Made by a program: the position numbers and the translations under genes. A stretch of DNA of 64,000 bases from Dolomedes plantarius (lineage: Eukaryota > Arthropoda > Arachnida > Araneae > Dolomedidae): NCBI GenBank assembly GCA_907164885.2, contig OU015498.1, positions 91,521,733-91,585,732 of the forward strand, read 5' to 3'. Of the stretch, positions 46,690 through 60,094 are shown piece after piece; position 1 is the first letter of the stretch, and the number at the start of each line of letters is the position of its first letter. Under the pieces are notes generated by a model. That model had not been told where the DNA came from and did no database searches. It saw nothing but the letters and a program-made list of their open reading frames with translations.

Positions 46690-48689
46690 ACATCTTGCAC
46701 CAGATATAGAAAAAAAAATTGTTGTCTAAAATTGCTTGAGGTGGTACTATAGTGGGTATTAAGTAGGAGGCATTTCGGCAAAATGATTCGATTAAATAAA
46801 AAGATAAGAGAGCATGATTTAACAAGAACAAAAGGATTTAATGGCAAAAATAAATCTACTTAAAACTACTTAAGTGTTATCTACTTAAACGTACTTAAAA
46901 CGTTTAAAATAAGATTTCGAAATATTTATTAAATACGCAAAATAACAAAAGCGTCTGGGGTCACTTAACAAACTTTTCTTGTACACATAACAAATGTTCA
47001 GAAGTTTACAGCCAATTTCTTTCTTATTCCGTTATCACACAGAAATCTAAACAATCGAACCCAATCATTACCTGAACGGAACAATTTGCTGCAAAAAAAA
47101 TGTACTTTTTAACCGTAACTATTTTTCCCCTTCGAGATACTTTTTGACAACAAAATGTCTTCTCGGGTTAGAGGGCCTTGTATAAAGAGCAAAAGTAGAG
47201 ATTTTCCATGAAAGGAAAAAGAAAATTTTTAAGTAAAATTAAGAAGAAAAAAAAAGTCGTAAGTCAATTTAAAATTCTTTACATGATCTTCACCAGTTAC
47301 ACAAAACCACATAAATTATACACATACATAAATATTGTACCAAATTCGTGGTACGGAAAGTTATTTTTACAAGTGAATTCAAGAAATGAAATAAATATGC
47401 CAGTTACCACAATTGAGAAACAGAGATTTTTATACACAGCAAAACTAACATACAGTCTTCTTTTAACAAAATACAGCAGTAGACTGCTAATCTTTGCTGG
47501 ACTTCAACACTTTCCAGCTCCTAGGTATTTTTCTTGACAATTTGGGATTTAAAGTTTTCTTTTATAAATTCAATATAACACTTATTATAAAATAATATAC
47601 AACCTTAAAACAGCAAGGTCCAACGAAAACTCCACTAAGATCCCCCGTCAAATCCTGGGGCGATAAAATACCTAAACAAACACAATCACCTTTCTCTTCA
47701 AGGATAAAGGTTGAACTGAATTGCTATTCTAAAAACCTATTTAACTCGCAAAACAAAACTCGTGATGCCACACCGCACAATTAAACCATTTTCCAACAAT
47801 TGACCGAAATCCGCAATTATTACTTTCTCCATGGTAGACGTGTGAGCGTGCTTAACCCATGGTTTTTAATTCACGAGAACTCCTGAAGAACGCGCGCTGG
47901 CGATAACACGCCAAATTGGCCCCTAACACGTAACAATATATATAATTTTATTTACTTTTATGTGTGTGCTTTTCTACGAATATTTATTATAATACCATAA
48001 TTTACAGGGTGTGGGGCTAAAAGAACTCTCAGATGTGGTAGAGAGGACAAATAAATCTCTCATACTTTTCCTATAAATTTTATTTTTGCCAAAAAAGTGG
48101 AGCAATTGCTGTTGTTCAACTTCTGCATTTCTTTGCATGTAAACTGTCTTTTAACGGCATAGCCGAAAATCACCTCTTGAAACTGATCAATGGTCGAAGT
48201 GTGAACGAAAGAGAGGTATGCAAGGCTATAACGGCCGCCAAAATTTACAGGCATAATTCGGTGAAAAAAAAAAATCAAGACTCATCCTTAAATTTCCAGG
48301 CACATATAACAATTGGATTTTAAAAATGCCCTGTTTTAAAACGTTAAGTATTTTTTAATGCAGAGGTAAATATTTTTTTATTCATAATAATCAACAAGTA
48401 GCTGACCCTTTAAATGACGATCATTTGATTAATAAAGTTCATGCAGCATTCATGCCTCTAAAAATATTTATTTATTTCCCATGTTAGAACGTATTAAAGA
48501 GATAATGATTTCTATGTCAATTAACCTTAGATTTTACTAAAAAATCTAGGTGTAGTAGACCGTCATGTTGCATTGAAACTAATAAAACACTCTTTATTGT
48601 TATTTTTTAAAATTTCTCTATAAAGTACAAACCTATATACTTTATAACTGAGTTTTAAAAATAATATTCAAGATCTTTTACTCTGATGA
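46690..48689. other. no gene recognised
   Basis: AT-rich, with a lysine-rich frame at 47208-47537 that looks compositional. CAGGGTGTGGGGCTAAAAG near 48005 resembles a transposon terminus, but no partner was found. Confidence 0.45.
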
Positions 48690-50998
48690 TCTATATAAAT
48701 AAAGCAATTTCCTATGTCGTGTCACAATTCCGGATGGACCGGGCTACCATTATAAAATTCGGCCATATTTGAAAATGTCGAAATCGGTGTATTTTTTTTT
48801 CATGAAAGTACATAAATGTTACATATTTGGAAAGAGATTTAAAAACTGATAATTTTTCTGCGTACAAACATTCTGTAACTTTAATAGTTTAGAGATATTT
48901 CAATTCTAAATGCATACTCCACCGATACAAAACGTAAACACAACGTGATTCTCACTAAAAAATGAATAACTAACAAGATCTATTTTGCCACCATGTTTTG
49001 TTTTGCTATTATTGAAGCGTGTATAATGTTTTTCAGTGTGATTGTTAACCTTTATGGTCGTGATCCGACAAATCGTTATCTTGTAGAAGTAATCATAACT
49101 GTAGCACCAACTCTTATTTACATCTGGTTTATTGACACATTAAAATCTTGGTTAAATAAATCATTTACAAAGGTTCGTTCCGACGAACGTTAATATACTC
49201 ATTAGAGCAGGGCTCATTATTCAAAGTCCGTACGAGACCCTCTCTCTCTCCGTACGCGTGGCGACGTTTCAACAGTCCAAATCTATTCTCCTCCTCATTC
49301 GCAACACGTCGTTATTTATCCATTCTTCTCAGCCCTTTCTCGAACCATCTCCAATACCGGACCTTTTCCGGTTCCGCCCTCTGCAGACCACCTATGGTGA
49401 ATTTCTTTCCTGCCGACTTTTCCAAGGGAAAAGCGCGCCGCTAATGGGTTTCACAAATCATTTTAAATGACTCGCGTACTTTTACCTATTGTCGCACATC
49501 TCCAAAGGTGTATATCGTTGGACACCTGTTTGCGTTTATTTTGGGCTTATTGAAGACGCTATTACTCACTTTCATGAATTCCACTTAAGAATGGGAGACG
49601 AGAGTCTGACAGTGATGTTTGAAATTCAGCCTACCAGTGTGACGTTTATACACATTTATACCAGTGTGACGTAATATTATATTTGCTTGGTTCCTGCACC
49701 TGCGATTGTTTGCGTGCTTGATACTATATTTTGTGTTATTGATACTTTACAATAACTTCGAAAAAAAAGATGGCAACTTCGGTAGATACTTCAGTTGCAA
49801 TTGCGCTTTTGCGTTGATATGTTGCGATATTTGAACTTCAGACAGAAGGAAGTGGAACTTCGCTGGGATCGCCGAGTAGGGCATCTCAGTCCGTTGTGAT
49901 ATATTTTGTTTTTCTAATTCTCAATAAATGATCGTGTTGTTCAACACCTGGAAGTCTTTAATACAAAAGAACCCAACGCTTACCGTGTTTAGTTTTTAAA
50001 TTGGTTTTGGTTAATAAAATTGAGATTTTTACTTTTCAGCTTTTAGTGGTTTATTATAAATGTATATATTTTATGTTTTACTTTTCAGGTTTTTTTGCTC
50101 TAATGATGAAAGGCTAAACCTAGCTGAATTCTGACTACTTTAATTATAAGTTAATATTTTTTTATATTGGGTTTTCTTTTTATTCATGCGTATAACATTT
50201 CGGATGCTTTTTTTCTTATATTATTTATACTGTGTTTAGTTTTTAAATTGATTTTGGTTAACAATTATTCCACAATTTGACATTTTTACTCTACAGCTTT
50301 TAGTGGTACAGTTTGCAAAATGTTTTTGTGTATTACTTCCGAAAGAAATTGTTTTAAAGTTTTTCATGAATCTTAATGTAAATTGATAAGTAATTAACTG
50401 CTATTAACTATTAGTAATACACTTTTAAAATTCAATAATTAACTTTTTTAATTAAATTTTAGTTTAAAATTGAATAATTAGTATTAATTTTATAAAGTTT
50501 ATTAGTTTACCTAAATAAAGTTTTTTGTTTAAATGTTTTTGTGCCGGTTTGTCATTATTTATCGTGTTTATGACCTCAACATCCAATAAAATGGATATTA
50601 AGAAAAATTGAAAAATTAAGAAATTGACCTTGAAATATTAAGAAATTTAAATTTATTAATTTCTTGAAAAACAAGCTTTTTAATGCCCATTTGTTTTAAT
50701 AAACTATAATTATAAAAATATTTAAATTTTATTTTGCTCGAGTCTCAAGAGGTTAATGCTGTTCCGTTAGCATTCAATTCCAGACTGGCACATGAAAATT
50801 TATCTTTTTGTAATGCAGGTATGCTCATATCATACCAGGTGGTTGTGGGTGTTAATACGAATAACTAATTTTTCTTTTTGTGGGGAGACTGCAAATTAAT
50901 AGTGCCTCTTATGAAAATTCTCCCTCTCACAGAATCAATTCAAAGCCGTCTGTCTGGTAGACGGATGGCCTCAGTGTAGCTGGCCGAAGCCCGGCTAG
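48690..50998 (+). mobile_element. Helitron of a second family, 2.3 kb
   Basis: Begins TCTATATAAATAAAGC after A and ends GCCCGGCTAG before T. Just inside is an AGC-GGC-CGAA-GCC-GCT-type hairpin with small bulges. These are Helitron ends in the plus orientation. No Rep or helicase motifs are visible, so it is non-autonomous. Its interior includes non-repetitive, gene-like pieces (a 66-codon frame at 48993, and GC-richer DNA at 49200-49960 with an AATAAA at ~49923). Confidence 0.65.
48993..49193 (+). CDS. small membrane-protein-like frame in the Helitron, unassigned
   Basis: 66 aa, starting MFCFAIIEACIMFF. Two hydrophobic segments (roughly residues 3-20 and 30-50) are separated by a polar loop (YGRDPTNRYLVE), and the tail is basic (KSFTKVRSDER). 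ACCATG context at the start. I do not recognise a family. It could be a captured gene fragment or a chance frame. Confidence 0.25.
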   Translation: MFCFAIIEACIMFFSVIVNLYGRDPTNRYLVEVIITVAPTLIYIWFIDTLKSWLNKSFTKVRSDER

Positions 50999-51904
50999 TA
51001 AAAAAATACAAAAGAAAATGCAATCCCCCCCATTAGTTTGCTTTACATCACCTCCAGTATAAATGCCAATACTATATTCCTTTCCTTTATATTTATTTCA
51101 AAGAAATAAGCTTAGAAAAAGATAATACTGATTTTTTTTAGCTCTAAAATTACGTACAAAAGAAATTCCTGTCGCAGTATCAAGCTATGACATTTTCCAT
51201 GAAAAACGGGCTATCGCCGTACTACAGTTAGTCTTTTCTCAAAAGAAACCTTTTTCCACAACTGTAACAAAAATTAAAATCTGGAAATACACTCGCAGAT
51301 CTCTATTTTCTCTTTCTCTCTCTCTCTGTGTGCGGCGGATAATCCCCACCCCCTTTGTGCCCGTTCTTCAGATTAAGTTCGAAACGGTCCTCCGAAAACA
51401 AACAATTTAGACAATCGCCATTTCACTTTCCTTTAACACCTAGCTCTTCGCGCCGCTAACCGGTGCAGTTGTATCGATTTTGCACTGCCCTATTCAGCAT
51501 CGTAATCTATTTCATCGATTGGAGGCCTCAGGAGAAACCAAAAGAGGGATTCTCTGGAGGCAACTTTGAATTTCTCCTGCCTCCTCCCCGCTCTACCCCC
51601 CCCCCCTCCCAACTCCCACCATCTTCCGGACACATAAGAAGAGTGCTGGAGCAAAAGCCTGCTGCAAACGCCATCACTCGAGCATTTACTTCGCAGAAAA
51701 TGGAGAGATGGTGCTAGAAATATACTCAAAAGTGTTGCGTGAAAGCTTTTGACGTTTTTCCCCCCCACCCTGTTAGAAAACGGTTCATGCGACATATAAC
51801 TAGACGTAGATGCAATAGGGCAACAAGATATTATTATCTGATGTTTTCCCGCTTGTTTTATCGGGGCATCTGAATTAACGTTATATCTCATTTTCTAAGA
51901 TATA
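50999..51904. other. no gene recognised
   Basis: Contains a (TC)n-rich tract around 51310 and a poly-C run at about 51597. A GC-richer 250-bp stretch (51410-51720) is open in two frames, but the products show no domain. Confidence 0.45.
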
Positions 51905-51980
51905 TATATATATTCAACGTCTTTAGTAAACGTAATAAATGTTCTACAGTATTTTTTTTTCGTCGTCCTTTAATCTAAAC

Positions 51981-53219
51981 CAGGGGTTCCCAACTTTTTT
52001 CCTACATCGACCCCTTTTAAAAGAATGATTTTCTTCAAACAACCCCCCCCCCCTCACATTTTTCTCTATAATATACAGAATACAACATAATTATAATGCT
52101 AATAATTGCACATACAACACTTAAAGATAACAATTTGACTAAGAATATGAACAAAAAATTAGAAAAAGTGGTTCATTAGGTTTATGTTTTATTATTTTTG
52201 TGCTATTTTCATTTTTCATTTCACAAATATAAACGAGTTCAGAAACACAGATTGTAATTGCACAAAAGTTCGAGTTCAATTAATGTGGTGATTTGTGCTT
52301 GATGCATTGATACAATTTTTTTAATGTTTCGCCTGAAATTTTTTATCATCGTATAGTCACAATAACTAACATAACGAATATAGGGTGGGTGTCCCAAATA
52401 TTGCCCCTTTGCCTAATATCGCCTACTCGTGTTTCCAGTACTATTCTCTCTATGTATGAGAAAATGCAGTAACTTCTTAGTTCTGGGTTTGTACTAACAG
52501 CGGCACTAGCAACAAAGCTCTTATCCCTGACAACAGAAACTATATGGCGTATGAAGTTGTTTTGGCTGTTGTCTTCGTAAATTTTGCCTCCAAAGAATCC
52601 AGTGAATGACCAGGTAGGTGTATCCAGATTCTAATTTTGCTTATACCATTTGAAAGTGCATTAAACAGAGAATACAGAGGTGCTATTATTTTGCTAGCAA
52701 CGCCTTTTAACAGGTGCTCCTAATTTCGCCTGGTAGGCGGTAATATCTAAAGAGGTATGCGATATTAGGAACCGCTCTGGGTTTCACTGGAAATTTAAAT
52801 TTTTCCAATTCAGCTACATAACTTAAAATGGCACTGGTTTTGGAGCTGGTTGATCTCAGGATACCAAAGGAAATAGTTCTTAGTGATGTTCTTTGAGTTT
52901 CCAGCCTAATCAGAAACTAAAAAATGGATTAAATGTCGAAAAAATGTTAGAGTAGACAATATTTGGGACACTTACCCTAAATATATATTTTATTAAACAA
53001 CTTTACAATGCGTGGATCACTTCACCCCATGTAAGTCTGTATACATACATATTAAAACGTATATTATTATTTAATAATTACATTCCTAAAAATTTAAATT
53101 AAATTTTAAAACAGAAAAAATTATCATCGACCCCCAATAGACCCCTGGAATACTATAGATCCTTTTTAAACTTCCATCACCCCCCAAGGGGTCCACCTGG
53201 ACCCCGTTGGGAATCCCTG
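51981..53219. mobile_element. hAT MITE family F, copy 2, enlarged by an insertion
   Basis: Ends as in 39887-40530, with a perfect ATCTAAAC duplication (51973-51980 and 53220-53227). About 600 bp of extra length comes from the TA-flanked element at 52383-52977. Confidence 0.92.
52383..52977. mobile_element. TA-flanked MITE, 595 bp, third nesting level
   Basis: Ends GGGTGGGTGTCCCAAATATT and, inverted, GGGTAAGTGTCCCAAATATT, between TA dinucleotides (52381-52382, 52978-52979). The TA target suggests Tc1/mariner. No coding capacity is visible, but the interior has GC-richer segments that I cannot assign. Confidence 0.8.
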
Positions 53220-53793
53220 ATCTAAACAAAAGAAATTCTAACCAGAGAGTAAAATACAATAATAGAGAAGGGATGGATTGAATACACTCTCTGTGTATCC
53301 TGAGATTTCGTACGTGTAAGTGCAATATTATTTTCTGTCTGCTATCTAATTTCCTCTGGTCAACTTTCAAGCCGTAAAACTACACCGATTTTCATCATCA
53401 TTGTCCTCTACTCTCTGAACGCAATTAATAGGAAGTTGAGCTCCTAAAGCCCAGGCCAACCTACCATCACCATTTCTTTCATACTAGCACTTGCGAAGTC
53501 ATGGAATGGCTGATTATTGTAGTCATATCGCTTTAAATGGCAGTAAAGTTTATTTAGTAACCGTACGGGAGAATTAAGGAATGTCCTTTTTCATATGTTT
53601 ACTTAACGTATATTTTAATGCATAAAATATACAGTTTTTGTCATTTAAGAAAGAAAATATGAGCTTATTAAAGTTGTCTGACAGAGTATTACAGAGAGGA
53701 TACAGAATGAGAGGAAATTTTAACAAAACGCTTCGATATACATAAAAAGGAAAATAGGAGAATAACAATGAAATAAATAACGATATAAGATAT

Positions 53794-53911
53794 AAAAATA
53801 TCTACATGCATACTTATTTCATAACTTTCAAGTATGCATGTAGATATTTTTCATGTTTCAAGTATGGATGTAGATATTTTTCATGTAAACATCTTATTTC
53901 ATAAGATGTTT
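53794..53911. repeat. two hairpins and a 31-bp direct repeat
   Basis: Perfect 22-bp arms (53794-53815 and 53830-53851) enclose a 14-nt loop. The right arm region is repeated almost exactly 31 bp downstream (GTATGCATGTAGATATTTTT vs GTATGGATGTAGATATTTTT). Then 53887-53897 and 53901-53911 form an 11-bp perfect stem with loop TTC. Confidence 0.92.
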
Positions 53912-53939
53912 CAAAATATTTAGAGAATACAAAGAACAT

Positions 53940-54330
53940 CAAAAACAAGTTTACGTCATTTGGCGAAACGTCTCTAGTATATGTAATAAATGTTCTGTAT
54001 TTTTTTTTTTCGTTGTCCTCTGTTGCTTGGAAATCTACTCCTACAAAATAATTTTAGGAATAGCTTTAGGATATAATTTTATATAATTTACGGAAATTGG
54101 AGAAATTTATAAAATATTCGGTCTGGTGATACCGATATTGATAATTAAGTACAAAGGTACAGAGGTTTCGGTACAGACAGAGCTTGTAAAACTCTTAAAA
54201 TTATCATTGCCATTTCTTTGCTTTCTACGGGAATGCGTTTGATGAAATCACGGAATGGTAGCATTTTTTGGCGTCATATCGCTTAACGAAATTTTCTTCT
54301 ATTCGTACGAAAAAATAATACAAGGGATTT
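53940..54330. repeat. dispersed repeat family G, copy 3
   Basis: Contains TTTGGCGAAACGTCTCTAG, GTAATAAATGTTCTGTA, CACGGAATGGTAGC, GTCATATCGCTTAAC and TATTCGTACG in the order of the other copies. Confidence 0.6.
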
Positions 54331-54333
54331 AAG

Positions 54334-54337
<4 letters not shown>

Positions 54338-54371
<34 letters not shown>
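54338..54371. repeat. (TA)n microsatellite
   Basis: A 34-bp pure tract at the end of family G copy 3. Confidence 0.95.
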
Positions 54372-56012
<1,641 letters not shown>

Positions 56013-56319
56013 TGTGTGATGACCCGAATGGTCATCTCTTGAAGAAACACAATCGAGGCCGAAATTAAATGCAATTCCAAATCATAAATAATAACTGAAG
56101 TTTATTTAACGTAAAGATTAACACATCTTACTCAGTTCGGAGCCAGCCCGCGTCTCTCCTCAAAAAAGCGCGAAAAATAGAATTAGGTGAAAGAGGTTGC
56201 CAGAATTGGCGGAGGAAGTTAGTATGTGGAAGGCGGAGCGTTTACGTCAAGACAAGAAGGACGGGTTACCATGGCAGAGATGAAGTACAGAATGGGCGAT
56301 TATAGATAGTTAGTAATAT

Positions 56320-56323
<4 letters not shown>
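56013..56323 (-). mobile_element. solo LTR, ~311 bp
   Basis: On the minus strand it starts TGTGATATTACTAAC and ends GGGTCATCACACA. AATAAA (GTTAAATAAACTTC) lies at the expected place before the 3' part. Both flanks can supply TATA as a 4-bp duplication, but they are TA-rich, so this is weak. A (TA)n tract follows directly (to 56379). Confidence 0.55.
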
Positions 56324-56382
<59 letters not shown>

Positions 56383-56507
56383 GTTGTAGTATTCTTTATT
56401 TGAATCTACAGAGCAATAGAAGCTGTCAACCTCAGTGTTAATTCTAAAGATAGGTATCTCTTTTTGTAAATAACAAATCTGATACCCGTTCTAACGTGCG
56501 GACATGG

Positions 56508-57326
56508 TGTGACGAATTAAAATAATTCGCACAATTAAAATATACGCTGCACACGGCTGGAATTTGTAGCAGCTGACCGACACGCCCCCCCCCCCCCCCT
56601 TTAACGTATAGCAGGTGACGGCGAGCTGGAACGAAAGGAACACAAAGCGGTTGGGAAAACATGACATCTAGGCGGAACAGAAATTCGTCACGATGGTCCA
56701 GATTAAGGACGGGGACTACCGGGAAATCACGAAAATTTCAGCCTGCGTTCCAGCAAATCGGAAAGTCTAAAAATTACATCACCATTAGCAGATCCAATCG
56801 GAGGCGAGTTCTCTGGACTGAGCGAGAGAGTCCAAAATTAGACGGGGCGAGAAAAAGTTAGTTAGCGATCTGCTAAGCTGTGGTAGACTCCTCCGACCAT
56901 CCAGGATCGAAAGAAAAAGCTATACGCGGACTTGCGAAGTCGGCGGCTTATTTTCTCACGAAGAGAACTTTTAGCTTCGGCTAGGAAGCTTGGTTACATT
57001 TCGACGAGGTCTCAAGACGAGGTCATCAAGTCCGGATCATCCTGATCCTATAAAGTGCCTCGCAGTCATCCGCCCTACAGGGAGCGAAATTCGAGGGACT
57101 TGCTCTAATTTTAATGAACTATTCGATAATATTGAATTAGCGAAACTTCAGGTGGTAACCCCTCCTAACACACTCAGTTGTCATCTTAGAGGACTATCAT
57201 TAACTGTGTAACTGATCATCAATCTCCAAATTTTCTCCTCCGAATTGAAATAAATTCGTCGATTTTAATTTATTTGGCTGTGATTCGATTTGTTGATTCG
57301 ATTGCTACCTCGATCAACGCGTTACA
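56508..57326 (+). mobile_element. solo LTR, 819 bp (Gypsy-like)
   Basis: Starts TGTGACG and ends CGTTACA (near-mirror TG...CA ends). Flanked by ATGG at 56504-56507 and 57327-57330, the 4-bp duplication usual for Gypsy/Ty3 elements. GAAATAAATTCG about 80 bp from the end is a plausible poly-A signal. Internal frames (56661-56861, 56990-57211) are short and not gag/pol-like. A poly-C run lies at 56585-56599. Confidence 0.7.
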
Positions 57327-57847
57327 ATGGGTACATACAAGGGAATCGAAAGGTCGGCAATACGTTTATTTACATTTCTGAACGATGGATGATACTTTGT
57401 AGAAATTTATATTAAATGAGAGTCAATTGAGAGAGAGACTTCGGCTTCATTTAACGAACTTGTATCTTTCTCTTATTTATACATACGTACATACATGCCT
57501 ACACACATTATATAGATAGATATATAGATAGATAGATAGTTTGATTCAATGTACAGTTCCTGCATAGATTGTGCAATAAATTACGGTAATAAAATGCTTT
57601 TTGTTGAGTTTAAGAAAGCTTCACTAGACTAACCAATTCTTTGTTAAGAAATGATGTTGAAAAGTTATTTTTATATTTTTTAATATCTTGTAAACAATAC
57701 TATGTAACTTTGTTACAAAACAGTTTTTATCGTAATAAGCGGTCTGCTAAGTTAAGAATTTTGTTTTGCTTATTATCCGTATTACCCGGATTTTCGATTA
57801 TCCGCCTTGACTATGGTCCTAGTTAATGCAGACAAACGAGGTTTTAC

Positions 57848-57914
57848 TGTGTGTGTGTGTACGTATGTACGCACGTACGTACATACGTACGCACGCGCAC
57901 ACACACGCACGTGT
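57848..57914. repeat. 67-bp uninterrupted alternating purine-pyrimidine tract
   Basis: Starts TGTGTGTGTG, passes through ACGTATGTACGCACGTACGT and ends GCACACACACGCACGTGT. Alternation never breaks, and much of it is self-complementary, so Z-DNA or a cruciform is possible. Confidence 0.93.
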
Positions 57915-57925
57915 TTGTGTGTGTA

Positions 57926-58213
57926 CAGGGCCGGATTTAGACTTGATAAGTCCCTGAGCTATTTGAGATATGGAGCCCTTTATAAGTCCATATATTCTAT
58001 GCCAGTGCCAAATATGATTTTCGGATACCTAGAGGGTTAAACTGAAATACAATTAAGAAGTATATAGATAGTGAAGTAATAAATCTTTAACTTAAAATCA
58101 TTTTTATCCAATGCTGCAGTATATTTAAGTATATTTGATAATTGCTCACTCGGACAATTTTTTTGGAGGCCCTAAACTATGGCTTGTGTAGCTTATATGT
58201 AAATGCTGCACTG
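57926..58213. mobile_element. hAT MITE, 288 bp, 'CAGGGCCGG' type
   Basis: The left end is CAGGGCCGGATTTAGAC. The right region GGAGGCCCTAAACTATGGC...GTAAATGCTGCACTG is a decayed version of the usual inverse ending. Flanks TGTGTGTA and TGAGTGTG agree at six of eight, but in simple sequence. Confidence 0.6.
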
Positions 58214-59436
58214 TGAGTGTGTGTGTAAGTAACGAAATAACGCGTCCTATAAAATTATATTTAACGCATATTCTAAATTCTCTTTTTAATAAAGCACAAC
58301 CGATCTTCTAAAAATCCGATTTATGAATAGCATAATTGATAGTTTACATTTCAGTCATTGATAGTTACATTACAGTCCTTACATTGATAGTTACATTACA
58401 GTCCTTAATGCCCGTGCCACTGAATCAAGCACTAGAAATATTCCAACCCCGCAATCGATGTTAAAATCCGGATAACATTATTATTTATGGTCCGAACATA
58501 GACCTCATAAAGTCTTTATATAATAAATAAGACCTGTTTACAAATTCCTTCTGACTGACAGAAGCCGAAACGCGCGCGTGACTCAATCTGGACATTTTCA
58601 TCATTAATTGAACATCACATGAGAAATTCAACGGTATAAACCACGCGACTAAAAGACGCCAATTAAATAAATCTGGTTGCGGAATAAGAAAATATTCATT
58701 TTATAACTGCCTGAAAGAAAGATCTTTCTCTGTTCTCTTCTAACGCCGACTTGTAAGCACTTGCTCTTTGAATTACATCTCATGTAATCGCGTATCTTAC
58801 TTTCCACGCTCCGGCAAGTCCGGTGGCCACCACTGCTAAACATATATCTCCATTTGTATCACTTCTGCAAATCTGCCTGAATAATGATGTACTGGAATGA
58901 TGCTTTCGCAATGCTTCATGATGAATAAAGTTAGTTGAATGGATAATGACTGTGCAGTTTGTGTATCTCTTTATTGGTTCCACGACTGTGATCTAACTTC
59001 TTCCTTCAATCATGTTATATGTGTATGATCTACGCCTTCGTTTTAAATTCAAATCTTCAATTTCTTCTTTATGTGATTACATACCCAACAAACACAGGAC
59101 TGACGGCAGCTTGTCGGGCCAGTGCTGGAGGCGCCGGTTGAACGACAAGTACGGGAGAATTTTGTCGGGTCGCTGGCGGGTTGTTTACGAACCTCCGAAG
59201 GGGAAACGCTTTCCGTTTACGTGTTTCAGGGCCTGTTATGGGTTGATATGAATCGCACCGAAACCGTTTACCCTGTATCGTCCCGGAACTGCACCTCCGA
59301 TTCGTAACCACAAGTAACAGATATCTGCATCAGAATTATGGATTTGAAAGGGAAGGCGAAGATGAAATTTAACAGACTTTTCAAAAATATTTATTTCATT
59401 GTTGTGAAACTTCTTTTACGCGGAAAATTCCCATGA
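58214..59436. other. no gene recognised; GC-richer patch at 59090-59310
   Basis: A ~220-bp patch with higher GC is open on both strands (59012-59251 plus; 59069-59311 minus) without a domain that I recognise. Short tandem words (TTGATAGTTACATTACAGTCC, twice near 58370) precede it. Confidence 0.4.
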
Positions 59437-59625
59437 TTTTCCTTGTATGTAAAGATTGTATTATGTGAAAAGTATTATGTGAAATTGTATAATTGTATTA
59501 TGTGAAAAGTCACATAATTTTCCTTGTATGTAAAGATTGTATTATGTGAAAAGTATTATGTGAAATTGTATAATTGTATTATGTGAAAATTCACATAATT
59601 TTCCTTGTATGTAAAGATTGTATTC
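59437..59625 (+). repeat. 81-bp tandem repeat, 2.3 copies
   Basis: CCTTGTATGTAAAGATTGTA starts at 59441, 59522 and 59603. The units are almost identical, implying recent duplication. ATTATGTGAAA is also repeated within each unit. Confidence 0.93.
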
Positions 59626-60094
59626 TGTGTGTATGTTTTTAACTCCCTAGAAGCTTATAAAAACAGATGAAAATTAGTTTCATTGTTTATTTTTATATAT
59701 TACTGGAGAAATTAAATATCTACTTAAAAATGGGTCCTTGTTTCACCACTCTTTATTTATAAGAGAGGAAATAGTGATAAAATTTGTATTTTTTAAAATT
59801 TCTTTTATAGTATATTAAAATAATAATATATATTTTTGTAGATAAAATATTCAAAATATATTTTTCAGGAAATTTACATATTCTAAGTATTTCTAATTGT
59901 TAGATGCCATTATAAAACAACTGATTTTGTAGAATTTTTTCTCGAATTTCATCGTATTAATTTTACAGTAACATATTCTTATAATACACATTTGAATGAA
60001 AGAAAAAGAATTTTAAATTTACAGACCTTAGTTAAAATAAACAAATCACACATATTTAGAAAAATATTAATGTAATGTAATGTCAGAGACATAG

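Larger units (their letters stand above)
51905..53590. repeat. dispersed repeat family G, copy 2, split by nested elements
   Basis: Left part TTCAACGTC...GTAATAAATGTTCTACAG to about 51980 and right part from 53220, containing GGAATGGCTGATT, GTCATATCGCTTTAA and CCGTACGG. Joined together they match copies at 43755 and 53940. Confidence 0.55.

Noticed and set aside
56661..57211. Open frames inside the 819-bp LTR as gag remnants
   Set aside because: They lie between the LTR termini themselves, are short and lack zinc-knuckle or capsid-like motifs.
58990..59311. GC-richer patch as a coding exon
   Set aside because: Open on both strands over the same stretch with no recognisable domain; more likely old inserted DNA.
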